Shown piece by piece: positions 19,736 through 31,248 of a stretch of DNA of 64,000 bases. The translations under genes and the position numbers were made by a program. Under the pieces are notes generated by a model. That model was not told the origin of the DNA and searched no databases. It saw only the letters and a list, made by a program, of their open reading frames with translations. Every line of letters begins with the position of its first letter. The stretch's first letter is position 1. The stretch is from Bathynomus jamesi (taxonomy: Eukaryota > Arthropoda > Malacostraca > Isopoda > Cirolanidae). The stretch is taken from the NCBI GenBank assembly GCA_023014485.1, contig JAJOZX010000920.1:751001-815000 (forward strand), read 5' to 3'.

Positions 19736-21443
19736 TTAATGTTGTTATATGTTACATGATAAGTTGTTTGTTTAATGCATGCTATTTTTATGTTTCAGAT
19801 AAATAGAAATAATTTTTCAGATAAATAGAAATAATTTGCTTTTGCTTTAATTATAATTTCAATTATCATAAATTATAAATTACATATAATTTGATTTTAC
19901 TTCTGAATATAAACTATGACTACTAGAAGCAAGTCCTTAAATGCAGCCTTTGGATATCCTACGGAATTCCCAGCAGCCATGACTCCTTCGAAAGCAGATG
20001 TTGTGAGACACTACCTTTTTGTGCGCTGTCGTGAAGAAGTTAAATCAAAAGGATCAGCAACTACTAATGATTGTTACAGGGTTGTTGTGAAAGATATTGA
20101 AGACATTTGGATGAAATTTTCTTTTCCTACGATTAACACCAAAGGTATCTATCTTAAAGTTAATCGACTAATAGAAGAAGCCTCAAAATTAAACAAGGTG
20201 CCGTTACATCGAAGAAATGAAAGTTTGCCTTAAAAGTAGCTCAGTATGATGAAATGTTTGATATATCTTCTTGTGAATGCTATGATAAAGGAGTTGATAG
20301 GAAATCTTGCAGGTGTAAGGATAAAATACCAATGGCAGAATGGGAGTCTTTTGTGGGTCAAAAACAAAGAAAAAATCAGTTAGGACCAATTGATCGCATA
20401 GCTAGTTCACCAAAGAAGAGATCTTTAGCATGAGCCCAAGAAGCACAAAACCGTCAACTAAAAGCACAAGAAGAAATAACTGAAGTCACCAATGTTTTAC
20501 CATCGGAATTTATAGAAAATACCGAAGAAGACATGGATGTAGATTTACGAGAGTCAGGATGTAGATTATGAGGCCGATTTAGAGTTGACTGAGAATATTC
20601 AGAACAGACACTCCTATAAAAAGCTAGCATTGACAGCAGATCGTTATCGTGCAAGTTGTAGGGCTGCAGCTGCAATAGTCAATGCAGCTTTAAAAGATAT
20701 GGGGATCCTTAACCACACCAACATGCTTGACAGAAAGAAATTAGAAAGAGAAAGAAATCGCATGGGTGAAACAAATATTTTTAGGTCTAAATCCAAAAAT
20801 CTGAAGATGGAGTGCCTTGGATTTGATGGAAGGAAAGGTAACACATTAACTACAGTAAAAGTGGAAAGATAAAAGAAGAACACTAGGTTATTGTGAAAGA
20901 ACCTGGAAGCATCTATGTAGACCATGTCACACCAGATAATGGAACTGTTCACTGCATAGCAGAAGAGTTGATAACTATTATTACAGACTCGAACAGCTCA
21001 GATATTATCAAAGCTTTACTGTGTGATGGTACTCCTGTAAATACAGGAAAAATTGGAGCCATAAAACTGGTTGAAATTCATCTTAACAGACCAGTGCAGT
21101 GGTTGGTGTGCCTCTTGCATTTGAATGAGCTGTCTTTTATGCACGTCTACAAAGCCATTGATGGTAAAACAACAGGTCCAAATACTTTTGTGGGTTCAAT
21201 TGGGAATAAACTGAAAACAGATTTAACAAAATTGGAGGTAGTCAAATAGTCTGGCGTAAAGGGAAACATTAAAGAAATTCCAGCAAATGTTGTGAAGGAG
21301 CTAAGCAGTGATCAAAGATATCTCTATGATATGTGTCTGGCAGTGTAAACTGGAGACACTTCTCAAGATCTGTCCACTTGATCCCCACGTACCCTTCACC
21401 ATGCTCGCTGGCTAACTCTAGCCAACAGGATCCTTCTATTATA

Positions 21444-23041
21444 CACTACTGTGCAAAAGTCAGAGACCACTGTCGATCTGATAACTATTAGATAATCTGT
21501 TGTATGAAAATTGGTTTTGATACTAAAATACATATTAACTAGAACCTCTGGTTCATATTAACGTATAACTAAGTTATTACTTAAGTGTATAAAGTTGTAT
21601 ATTGTATAAGCTGGATGACCCTCTAGTCTGAATAAATTGGACTTCAGGGTTGATTCATTATATTACTTATAACGCATGTGTTTAAAGATCTAGCGAACTA
21701 TTACTGATGGATCTGCAGTAAATACTCCTAAGCTATTGTTATATCAATATTTACAATTAAAGGTACTGACATATTCACTTAAATTCTGCGAAACAAATTT
21801 ATCCAAAACGTTTCTCATTATAATCGTAATTCATGCTGTTTTTTTTCTTTCACAGGCTTAAGAAATGACAAAAAGTACAATTTCTGATGAGATTACATAT
21901 AAAATAATACATTTGCATGGTGAGGGACTGAGTCAAAGAAAAATAAGTGAATCTACAGGCGTTTCCAAAACTGGTGTACAAAAAATCTTGGCTCGTCACA
22001 GATCAAATGGGACCCCAGTTGATCGTCCTAGATCAGGGAGGCCCTCTAAGCTTTCTCCATCTGATCTACAATATCTAAAGATTACTTCCCTTCGAGACAG
22101 ACACAAATCCAGCACTTCACTTGCAGCGGATCTCGAAAAAACAACAGGTGTCTCAGTTGATCCTTCTACTGTACGAAGGAAGCTTAATTCAGTAGGTCTC
22201 AGATGTCCAATACTTGTGTTCCAAAGCACATTTTCTTCTCTTCTCTTTATTTCTGTTCCTTAAAAGTGGCTTTTTTGCTGCAACATGTCTTTTAAGACCT
22301 ACTGAGTTAAGTTTCCTTCATACAGTAAAGGGATCAACTGAGACACCTATTGTTTTTTAGAGATCTGCTGCAAGTGAAGTGTTGGATTTGCGTCTGTCTC
22401 GAAGGGAAGTAATCTTTAGATATTGTAGATCAGATGGAGAAAGCTTAGAGGGCCTCCCTGATCTAGGGCGATCAGCTGGGGTTCCATTTGAGCTGTGACG
22501 AGCCAAGATATTTTGTACACCAGTTTTGGAAACGCCTATTGATTCTTATTTTTCTTTGACTCAGTCCCTCATCATGCAAATGTATTATTTTATATGTAAT
22601 CTCATCAGAAATTGTACTTTTTGTCATTTCTTAAGCCTGTGAAAGAAAAAAAAAAGCATGAATTAGGATTATAATGAGAAAAGTTTTGGATAAATTTGTT
22701 TTGCAGAATTTAAGTGAATATGTCAGTACTTTTAATTGTAAATATTGATATAACAATAGCTTAGGAGCATTTACTGCAGATCCATCAGTAATAGTTCGCT
22801 AGATCTTTAAACACATGCGTTATAAGTAATATAATGAATCAACCCTCAAGTCCAATTTATACAGACTAAAGGGTCATCCAGCTTATACAACTTTATACAC
22901 TTAAGTCATAACTTAGTTATACGTTAATATGAACCAGAGGTTCTAGTTAATATGTATTTTAGTATCAAAACCAATTTTCATACAACAGATTATCTAATAG
23001 TTATCAGATCGACAGTGGTCTCTGACTTTTGCACAATACTG
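21444..23041. mobile_element. Palindromic Tc1 derivative, 1598 bp, only in copy A
   Basis: Ends CACTACTGTGCAAAAGTCAG and, inverted, CAGTATTGTGCAAAAGTCAG, with TA at both flanks. The left half is the 5' end of a Tc1 element on the plus strand, and the right half is a diverged inverted copy running on the minus strand. Arms of about 750 bp meet near 22200; the minus-strand arm extends about 90 bp further into the gene. No catalytic domain remains, so it depends on a transposase elsewhere. Copy B shows TA-CAG-TA at this position. Confidence 0.93.
21865..22263 (+). pseudogene. Tc1 transposase N-terminus (DNA-binding part)
   Basis: MTKSTISDEITYKIIHLHGE, then GLSQRKISESTGVSKTGVQK and a GRPSKLSPSD linker, form the two helix-turn-helix units of a Tc1 transposase. 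The frame runs to about LRCP, where it crosses into the inverted copy, so the last 20 or so codons are junction sequence. The mirror copy starts at ATG 22627 on the minus strand with a frameshift. If expressed, this would be a DNA-binding domain without a nuclease, a possible repressor; that is inference. Confidence 0.8.
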
Positions 23042-23631
23042 TATATCTCAACGCCAAATCCTGATAAAAACCTTCAAGATATAGTCAAGATTATTATGCA
23101 GTTCTATGCTCCAGGGTGGTTTTGGATAAAATCTCATCCTAATGCAACTGATGGTGCATATAACTTTTGGCATTTAATGTGCTTGCTTCGAAATTTAAAT
23201 AAACAACATAGATCAATCATAGAACCAGTATTAAAGAATAACACCCACTTTGCCCATCCAGAAAATATACTCATATCAATGGTAACTGACAATAGACTAG
23301 AAATTAGGGAGCAAGCTATTCAGAAAATCATTCTTTCACGAACAGGATTTTCAGGTACCAGGAACTTTGAGTTGCCTCGAACCCTCAATTTCCAATTTAC
23401 TGACTACACAGAGATAAGATGATCGATTGGCAAAAAGAGATCATTACTCCTCCACCGCTGCTAAACAATTTTAGCGACGATGAGCTACTACAGGCTCGAT
23501 GTAAACCACTGGAGATAGCTTCTTTTCCATGCCACAGTCAAAGTGCGGAAAGGGCAGTGAACCTAGTAACAAAGGTATGTCAGGAAAGAATAGGATATGA
23601 CAACCGTCAAAAGTTTATCTTAAACTCATTA

Positions 23632-23947
23632 TCTTAAACTCCACTTGTCTTCGACATTACTGTACTGTCTCATTAACTGTATTTCAATCCTTATTATTTG
23701 AATTGTCATTGTATTCTATTGTCAGTTCGTATTATTAATATTTGTTATATGGACTATGGTCTGCCAATAAACTTTTTCATTTTCAATTTTTATTTACATT
23801 CACGAAAAAGGCAAAGCTTAATAAGTTAAGTTGCCCATAAATTTACATTTTCACTAACTAGCCAATCTCTAAATATTATAAACTATTGTAATCTCCTACT
23901 CTATATTAATAATAATTCTATATTAAGTTGTACTTTATAATTTATAT
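23632..23947. other. Filler DNA at the A/B junction
   Basis: About 316 bp found in neither copy's expected position. It starts with TCTTAAACTCCACTTGTC and includes CCAATAAACTTTTTC, which looks like a 3' end with a polyadenylation signal. No frame. Such filler is typical of a breakpoint repaired by end joining or of a retroelement tail caught in the junction. Confidence 0.7.
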
Positions 23948-24160
23948 ATTAAATCATCTAATTATGTTGACTTTATTTTAAGTATTTTAATAATTTTATA
24001 AACCCAAATTTTATATCCATTTTTCTTATTCAAATTGGTCATCAGGGACTTGAAATTTTAAGGAAAAATTTGGTTGTTGTTTATGTTGTTGAAGAAAGAA
24101 AATACCTTACCTTCAAGATAAGGAAAAACAGCTATTCTGGACCGTTGCCGGACGATTGTT

Positions 24161-24346
24161 CGAACACAATTGTTCGAAAACCATAGTTCGAAAAACAGTT
24201 GTTCGAAGCAACAATTATTCGAAGTTATAATTGTTCGAACACAATTGTTCGAAAACCATAGTTCGAAAAACAGTTGTTCGAAGCAACAATTATTCGAAGT
24301 TATAATTGTTCGAACACAATTGTTCGAAAACCATAGTTCGAAAAAC
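24161..24346. repeat. 75-bp subrepeats in the MULE left end, 2.5 copies
   Basis: CGAACACAATTGTTCGAAAA starts at 24161, 24236 and 24311. Each unit contains five or six TTCGAA cores that are themselves small palindromes. The reverse complement of one unit is at about 25967-26060. Confidence 0.93.
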
Positions 24347-24456
24347 AAAAAGTATTAAAAAAACATTAAAAGTTAAAAATCTTTATTCATACGTTATTCA
24401 AAGTTAAAAATCTTTATCAATAAAACAGGATAGAAGCATATGAAAGTCAATGTAAA

Positions 24457-25847
24457 CTATAGTTGCAAATTATGGGCAACTGCACGTAAATAATCAACTG
24501 CATTCGGATACTCGTCAAAGGCTTCGGTTAATGATTTCAGCCGCTTTGCACAGTCCTTAAACCTTTTTTTACTTTTGTCATTATGAAATCCACTCAATAA
24601 TTTTTCAATGTAAATTTCATTCAAGGCTTGTTCCCTTTTGAGCGCTGATAAAAATTTCCATATAGTCGGATGATTGGCTGAAACCTGTTGTAGAAAAGCG
24701 CGATGCCACCCTTCAACAGCGTTATTGGTCTTCGGTAAATTCTGTTGCACTCTCTCAAAGCAGGACCACATACTAATTGCAAATTTAGGCGCACGGCGGG
24801 CATTGCGTCTGGATGGTCGACCAATCCATGTGTCTTCGAAGTAATCAATTACTGGTAGAGCTTCAGGTTCATATACATTTGCGTCCATTAATTCATTAAA
24901 TGATTCAATCACCATGGCAACTGGTACAAATGCTAGAGCTGTCAGCAGACGGATATTCAATGCAAACTGAGCATCAGTATCGTACCTCATTTTTAAACCA
25001 GATGCACAAACTTTCCTGTATAGGCACTGCCCCAAGTGGAAAAAGCAACCGTAATGACTTACTAAGTTCAATTCTACCTTAATTGCATTTATCATGGCAG
25101 GTTCAAAATCACTGGTTACAGAGTCGATATTCAAGGATGGGGCCATTGCTTTTACGTTCCTAAGAAATTTGATGTAAGTTTCTTCTTTCTTGTTTGGCAG
25201 CAGAGCAAAGATTAGTGGAATAGAAAAGCCATTTTTCACACCGTGAACGGTATACAATTGTTCGAATACGATTGGAACAGTTTTGAATGTACCATCCATA
25301 TATATATTCCGGCATGAAGTTAGCACGTTCAAATTCTTCTCAGTTGAAAAAATTATCGTTGTCATCGGTTGGACCAGAATCAAACATCAAAAAGTTATCA
25401 CCCTTATTTGTTTTCGTGTATTCTTCTGTAAACATGATTTCCCTCCTATGGTTTGGTATAGCTAAACCACAACTTTCATTTTGACGTGCACGACGAATAC
25501 TTCGTTTAATGCTATAAGTACTTGGTAAGGCAGTAGCTGCAGTAGCACTTAAATCGGATGCTGCATTGGAAATTAGGTAATGAGGAGAATCACGTGTGGT
25601 TTTTGCGTCAATTTTAACTTTTTCTATAAACTTGCGCACTTCAATATCTGTAGCATCACCGGCATGGTTGTGGTCACGGGGAACAAACTATTTCATCACT
25701 CTCCGTTGTGACACGACTTTTGCAGTATGTTTTAAAATTTTGACATTTCCAGTACACTCTTGCTTTCACTTGCTTGTCTCTTACATATAAAAACCCATTC
25801 ACTAAGAGCATTGGCTTTCCTTTCTCACTAGAAACAAACTCTGCCAT
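24457..25847 (-). pseudogene. MULE transposase with FLYWCH zinc finger, frameshifted
   Basis: From ATG at 25847: LLVNGFLYVRDKQVKARVYW, then KCQNFKTYCKSRV, and after a frameshift DHNHAGDAT, together a FLYWCH C2H2 finger for end recognition. A second segment of about 100 codons (25340-25639) follows. A second frameshift near 25345 leads into 300 codons with the MULE domain: NIYMDGTFKTVPIVFEQLY (first catalytic Asp), SDFEPAMINAI (second Asp) and the NNAVEGWHRAF block near the last catalytic residue. Only two frameshifts separate it from a full-length protein, and codons are otherwise clean, so decay is recent. Confidence 0.9.
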
Positions 25848-26117
25848 TTTAAGGGTGGTTTAACTGCAGCACTATAAATGTTATAGTTTAAATGAAGAGG
25901 CTAACCTTCTTATTTACGTCTTCGTATTTGCGTCTTGGCAACTAAGATTTTATTTAGTTGGTTGTTCATTCGAACAATTATAACTTCGAATAATTGTTGC
26001 TTCGAACAACTGTTTTTCGAACTATGGTTTTCGAACAATTGTGTTCGAACAATTGTGTTCTAACAATCGTCCGTAATTCATTGTTGACATTGTTGAAGAA
26101 AAAAAATACCTTCAACA

Positions 26118-26597
26118 CAGGCCCGTAGCCAAGCGGGGGCCAGGGGGGTCAAAGCCCAGCCTGGAAAATAATATGCCCCCCCAATGGGAAAACCAACCGC
26201 AACGGCGTTCCATGCTACAAAAACGCCAAAGCCAACTTGTTTTACTTGCCTTTGAAAATAAGAGAACGAAGCAAATAGACATGTTTGAATTCCTAAAGAA
26301 TTTCGCTAAAAAAACTCCGCATAGAGTTATTCTAAAATTAAAAAAACTTACAAAGATTTTTATTTACACTAAATTTAGACTAAATATTGTATTCTATAAC
26401 CCAATATGCCTATCTACAGTATATGTATCGGTTTGATCATTTTTTTATTTAGCCTACGGTGTTTTACTTGTTATAGTTTTGAATGTAATTTTCTGCAGTA
26501 TATTTCGATATTCACAAAAAATGACATTAAATTTTTTCATTGTCCCCCCTGTCAATTTCTCCGCCCCTCCTACTGATTTGGTCTGCCTACGGCCCTG
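26118..26597. mobile_element. hAT non-autonomous element, 480 bp, only in copy B
   Basis: Ends CAGGCCCGTAGCCA and, inverted, CAGGGCCGTAGGCA. Perfect 8-bp target duplication CTTCAACA at 26110-26117 and 26598-26605. Copy A has the single CTTCAACA at about 697-704. No transposase inside. Confidence 0.95.
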
Positions 26598-27331
26598 CTT
26601 CAACATAAGGAAAAACAGTTACTTTAAATATTAGTATTCAAATTTGTGAAACTAAAATAAAATTAGTTTATTCTTTTACTGAATCATGAAACTTTTTAAC
26701 ATCATTTTAGCTACGGTAAATGACTAACAAATTCTGGTGTTGTATTTGTGGAGTGAACGAAAGAAAAGCATTTAAACGAATTTTAAATGCAAAAATATGA
26801 AAATTGAAACTTTGTCTGTTCTTTAAACGAAACAAAGTGATTTTTATAAATTTGGATGCGCTGAGTTCAAATCTGATGTCAGAATACCTATATCACCCAC
26901 CGTTTTGAAGGGATGTGTAATAAAAGTCTTATATACAGATTAGAATATATTGAATATCTCAACATAATTATTACAAGATCAGACCAACAATTAAAATCTT
27001 TTGCTGATGTTTTTCATTTGTACATACTCTCGGGAGTTTCCCTAATGAGAAACCGGCAATATTCAGCCAATATACTGGAATTCCACCTTCCCTGGAACCG
27101 CGTTTGACATAATTTGGATAATTTTTGTGAAATATTAACGTATTTTTATGGAAAAATGGTGGGTGTTAGAGAAAAAGTAATAACATATTCGTAATCAGCG
27201 CATCAAAATACATATAAATCAGCACAGCAGAATTTGTGCAAAGTACAGAATTTGTGTTGCGCATTGTTTTTAAAATATAGGCAAAGAATCGGCATCGGCT
27301 AAATTTTGGAATCGGTACATCACTAATTTCT

Positions 27332-28347
27332 GCCCAAATCGTGCAAAATCTGTTCTTCTACTCGCGAAGAATTCCTCCGACAAAAATGGGAAACCCTATC
27401 TAACTAATTCTCCTCGCTCTTTCTGGCAACTAACCAAAAACCTTTCCAACAACTTTACTTCCTCCTCAGGGTTCTTTCCTGTCTCCCACTCTCTTCCTTT
27501 TATTTATCAATGATATTTTAAGTCGCACTTCCTGTCCTATCCACTTATATGCCGATGATTCCACCCTTTACTTCTCCACCCGCTTTAAAAGCATCCCTCT
27601 CAACAGTCACTCTATGTTTCGCGTGAGACGGCTATGGCACAACTGACCTCTGACCTTTCTACTATCTCTGATTGGGACAGAGAAAATCTTTTGGGCTTCA
27701 ATGCCTGAAAAGCACAGTTCCTTCATCTATCTACTCGTCACAGTCTTCCACAAGACTATCCCCTTATCTTCATTATCTTCAACAATACACAACTAAATCC
27801 TTTCTCTCCTCTTAACATTCTTGTTTTTTTCTTTTCTCATGATCTTTCCTGGAAAGATTCCACTCACTTGCTGTCTTTGTCCAGGGGATTTCTCCACCCA
27901 TGTATGGAGTACGCTTCTCATATGTGGGATGTCTCAACTCACTTGACCGGGTGTAATGAAAGGCTTTTCGTTTCATCAGTCCTCCACTTCTTATTGACTG
28001 TCTGCAATCCCCCTCTCTTCGCCAGAGTGTTGCCTCACTCTCTCTTTACTATCGCTATTATAACGGACACTACCCTTCTGAACTCTCTAACTGCATGCCT
28101 CCTCCTATATGGAGAACTTGCAGTAGCAGAATTTCGACATATTGCCATCTCTTTTCTGTCCAGTTCTTTAACACAAAGGTTAATCGGTATTTCCAGTCGT
28201 TCATCTATTCAACCGGTCAACTCTGGAACAACCTTCCTCAATCCATCTTTTCCCCTGTCTTTGACCTCTAATCTTTCAAACGCAGCGTGTCCAGGCATCT
28301 CGAAAACACTGATCCTTGATTCTGGCTCTCTACTTCTTCTGCGCGCC
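27332..28347 (+). pseudogene. Non-LTR RT remnant (copy B)
   Basis: Counterpart of 1430-2760 without the 311-bp MITE, so the C-terminal reading runs unbroken from RGFLHPCMEYASHMWD to the end in the shifted frame. The YADD block is near 27545-27580. Shared frameshifts show that it was dead before A and B separated. Confidence 0.8.
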
Positions 28348-28432
28348 GCCTGCCATCACCGAGTCTGGATCCCGGGGCCGATGGATTCGTAGTCAGCGAC
28401 GCAAACCATTACACCATCGAGGCGCATATACT

Positions 28433-28443
28433 GTATATATATA

Positions 28444-28486
<43 letters not shown>
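28433..28486. repeat. (TA)n microsatellite, expanded in copy B
   Basis: About 54 bp of TA repeat where copy A has only about 12 bp (2840-2851). Confidence 0.95.
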
Positions 28487-28487
<1 letters not shown>

Positions 28488-29381
28488 CATTTTAACTGCA
28501 CGAAGACATTAAAATTGGTCCGTCAAAGAGTTTTGGTTCTGGCTGTGGCAACTGTGTACAATGTACATGTACATTGTACAGTACATTGATTCTAATCGTT
28601 TGGATGCTACTCACCACAACACAGTACATTCTAAATTAACAGGAAATTTAAAAAACAAAAACTTTCTTTACCAGTCCAACAGACGAAAAAACCTACAGTA
28701 TACTCTTTGTATACATCTCTTTGAAAGAGTTCTGTCAGAGTTCCAAAACTTTCTTGTCCCGGAGCAATATGGAAATTTAGAGGATTAAACTTTCCTTCTT
28801 TTTATGTAAAGTGATTTTCATACATAATTTGTTCGATCGTTAAGAAGTATTCTGTATTTATTATTTATTTCATTGTTGTTTAGTATACAACATTCATATT
28901 TTTAATTACCTTTTTTTTTAGTGGAGTCAGTGCCCTACTATTTGTAACTCGATGGGTACGTTATTATTAACTGTTGTTTATCATTTCATTTCAAGGTTCT
29001 TCTTACGGTCGCAGTGTATGGAATTCATACAATATTTTAGTTTTCTCTTTTTGTAAAACTGGAAATTTTCACTTCAAAAAAATACGAACTTTATTCTACT
29101 TTTACTCGTTACAGCTACAAGAGTGCTGCCGATATACAGCGGCGTTCATAAGTATTCGTACAGAGAAATATTTCAGTTATATTCGTCCTTATCTTTTGTT
29201 ACTATGCACAGGATAGTTATGAAAAGTTTATCGTTCATTTCGAAAAGTTTAACAAGTAAAGAAAATTAATTCACCTCCAACGTATACCTAAAAACATCAA
29301 AGAAGTTGAGGAAAATTTAAAAAAATGTTAAAGTGCAAAAGTTTTCGTACATTTACTTACAAAATTATTTAATACTTTGTG

Positions 29382-30725
29382 TTATTCGAAGGGTTTCTCT
29401 TGTGGACAGTTTTTTTTCAAATCAAACAATAAATTCTCGATTAAATTGAGATCTGGGCTTTGACTGGCCCACTCAAAGAGCTTGAAATTTTTTTGTTGAA
29501 GCCATTTCATGGTGCTCTTACTTTTATATTTTGTACACAACTGCGACCCATTCGGCACTCTCAAACTGAAGGCAATACATTTACTCAGGGGCGCCATTTG
29601 AACGTTTTCTTGGTGGGAGGGGGCAAACATCAAAAGTAAATTTCGGTACAAAATTTATTAAATTTTTAGACAAGAAGTAAGACAGACTTTTCGCAGTCTC
29701 AAATATCAGGGTTTATAACGTATACATACCTACTGTAAAATTTAAAAGAAAATATATAATCTGACAAAAACAGCAAGCAAGATTTGGTCGAAAAACAATG
29801 AACAGTGTTGTACAGAATTATTTTTAGGCCAAAAAATCTGTAGAACCTGGTTGAACCTGGTCTTTTTTAGGAATCAAGAACTAAGCGCAAATGGCTGCGT
29901 AGGTGATAAAATCTTAATGTGAATTCAAGTGCATCACCAAGAGATTTCTTTGAAGGGGCACATGTATCCTTGGAGGTGGCAAACATAGTCTTGGGGGAGG
30001 CATCTGCCCCCCTTGCCTCTCCCGAAAATGGCGCCACTGCAATTACTTCTAAAATTTCCTAATGTTTCTTCGAATTCAAGATTCCATTGATGACAACAAG
30101 CTTTTCTTAACCAGAAACACAAAAGCATTCCCAAAGAAGCAAATTACCGCCACCATGTTTAACCCTAGGAAGGATATTTTTTTTCCTCGAACGCAATATT
30201 TCATTTTCGACAAACATACCGTTGGTCGTTGCTCCCGAATAATTCAATTTTGGTCTCGTCCGTTAGGAGAACTTTTCTCCAGAATGCAAATCCATCATTT
30301 TGATGATCCTTGACGTACTTTAAACGAGCTTCTTCGTGCGCTTTTCGTAGCACAGGTTTTCTTCATACAACTCTTCCATGCAGACTATTCTTTCTCAATG
30401 TACGACGTACAGTAGAGGGATGGACATCGATCTTAGACAATCTTAATGTTTGGCAAATATTACTTGCAGTCACTCGTGTATTCGCTGCAGCTATTTTTTC
30501 AACCCGTCTAGCTGTACATTCTGAAACCTTGCAAGGTCGTTCATACCTTAGTAGAGTTTTGATTGTTCCAAAGCCTTTCCATTTCTTTATAAGTGCAGCA
30601 ACCGTCGTAAATGGAATTCGATGTTCTTCACCTATCTTTCTTTACTCTTAACTCTTTTCAGACTCGTGTGCAACAATAACAGATCTCTTAAGATCTGTAG
30701 AAAACTCTTTACCACGATGACCCAT
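29382..30725 (-). pseudogene. Tc1 transposase pseudogene (copy B)
   Basis: Starts at ATG 30725 and carries the same principal stops as the copy A version. The C-terminal SQSPDLNLIENLLFDLKK block is at about 29390-29470. A short deletion has removed the QQNNNPKY second-Asp region that copy A still shows. Split by the hAT MITE at 29586-30039. Confidence 0.83.
29586..30039. mobile_element. hAT MITE, 454 bp, in the Tc1 element (copy B)
   Basis: Same termini and target duplication as 3963-4416: CATTTACT at 29578-29585 and CAATTACT at 30040-30047. Confidence 0.88.
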
Positions 30726-30941
30726 TGCTTACCAATGGCTTGTACAATCATCCGTCTTCCATGAAGATTCACAGAGAAAATTCTAGAATTCAGAATTGCC
30801 AACAGTCTCTAATCAATAAACAACCAACTACTGATAAAAAATTTAAATTCTTCAAGCTTAAAGTTGACACACAAAATAGTAAATAATTTTGTAAGTAAAT
30901 GTACGAAAACTTTTGCATTTTAACCTTTATTTATTTTCCTA

Positions 30942-31183
30942 TACACCATATGCATGTCAGCCATCTCAGCAGTCGTGAAGCGCTCCATGTTACGCGTACT
31001 ACGTCCGATTTAAGAATGCCCGCGGCAAGCGCGAGTCTAGCCCACTTCACCTTTTAGCCAATTGCAGCGGCGCCCTCTCGCGCCGAATGGTGACGTCAGC
31101 GGACATACACTTATAGACGAAAAGGGTTTGTCTTGGTGTTGCCTATCCCCCATTACAATTTGTACAGAAAGTTTTCAAACACC

Positions 31184-31186
<3 letters not shown>
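30942..31186 (-). mobile_element. 5' end fragment of a further mariner (DUF4817-type start)
   Basis: The terminus CAGGGTGTTTGAAAACTTTC (read on the minus strand from 31186) abuts TA and a long (TA)n. From ATG at 30988 the minus strand reads MERFTTAEMADMHMVYR, the start of the DUF4817 helix-turn-helix found in some arthropod mariner transposases. The fragment stops after about 16 codons at the join with the Tc1 remnant. Copy A has unrelated sequence here (about 5320-5648). Confidence 0.8.

Positions 31187-31247
<61 letters not shown>
31187..31247. repeat. (TA)n microsatellite
   Basis: About 60 bp of TA between the mariner end and the R1 composite. Confidence 0.95.

Positions 31248-31248
<1 letters not shown>

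Larger units (their letters stand above)
482..23631. repeat. Large tandem duplication unit, copy A
   Basis: Nearly all of this stretch recurs in the same order and orientation at 23948-48781. Offsets drift from about 25.9 kb to about 25.1 kb because each copy carries private insertions and deletions. By eye, noncoding flanks near the DUF4789 gene differ at about 2-3 percent of bases. Homology starts at ATTAAATCATCTAATTATG and ends inside a transposase pseudogene at ...TTAAACTCATTA. The end of copy A is cut there, whereas copy B continues to the natural end of that pseudogene, so B's right flank is probably the original one. Two haplotypes joined in the assembly would look similar. Confidence 0.92.
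19916..23637 (+). pseudogene. Unclassified DNA-transposon transposase remnant, split (copy A)
   Basis: Pieces in changing frames match a widespread arthropod transposase-like protein. They include an N-terminal SKADVVRHYLFVR block, a CxCYD/CRCKDK cysteine region, then RHSYKKLALTADRYRASCRA, CLGFDGRK, VQWLVCLLHLNELSF with KAIDGKTTGPNTFVGSIGN, and the C-terminal FAHPENILISMVTD and SFPCHSQSAERAVN. It resembles hAT-like folds but I cannot assign the superfamily. It has several stops and frameshifts, is split by a 1598-bp Tc1 derivative (21444-23041), and is truncated at the duplication breakpoint. Copy B (46452-48835) is uninterrupted by Tc1 and reaches the natural C-terminus. Confidence 0.72.
24149..26073 (-). 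mobile_element. FLYWCH-type MULE with foldback-like ends, 1925 bp, only in copy B
   Basis: Ends CGGACGATTGTTCGAACAC and, inverted, CGGACGATTGTTAGAACAC. Behind them lie long inverted repeats built from short GTTCGAA-containing subrepeats; the left side has 2.5 units of 75 bp, the right side about one. The interior encodes a broken FLYWCH plus MULE transposase on the minus strand. In copy A the two flanks (GCTATT and GTTGACAT) are joined directly. About a dozen extra bases lie outside each end in B, so no clean target duplication can be named. Confidence 0.88.
29137..30941 (-). mobile_element. Tc1-type transposon, right end lost (copy B)
   Basis: Keeps the left terminus CAGCGGCGTTCATAAGTATT next to TA, which copy A has lost. 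The right inverted repeat stops at about 30941 (TTATTTTCCT), where unrelated mariner sequence begins. Contains the same hAT MITE as copy A. Confidence 0.85.

Noticed and set aside
24161..24346. Repeat-protein gene (frames of 62 and 96 codons with repeated NNCVRTI or CSKQQLFE)
   Set aside because: The repetition comes from 75-bp DNA subrepeats in the MULE end and reads on both strands.
25283..25484. Plus-strand frames of 60-65 codons
   Set aside because: Antisense shadows of the MULE transposase at one of its frameshifts.
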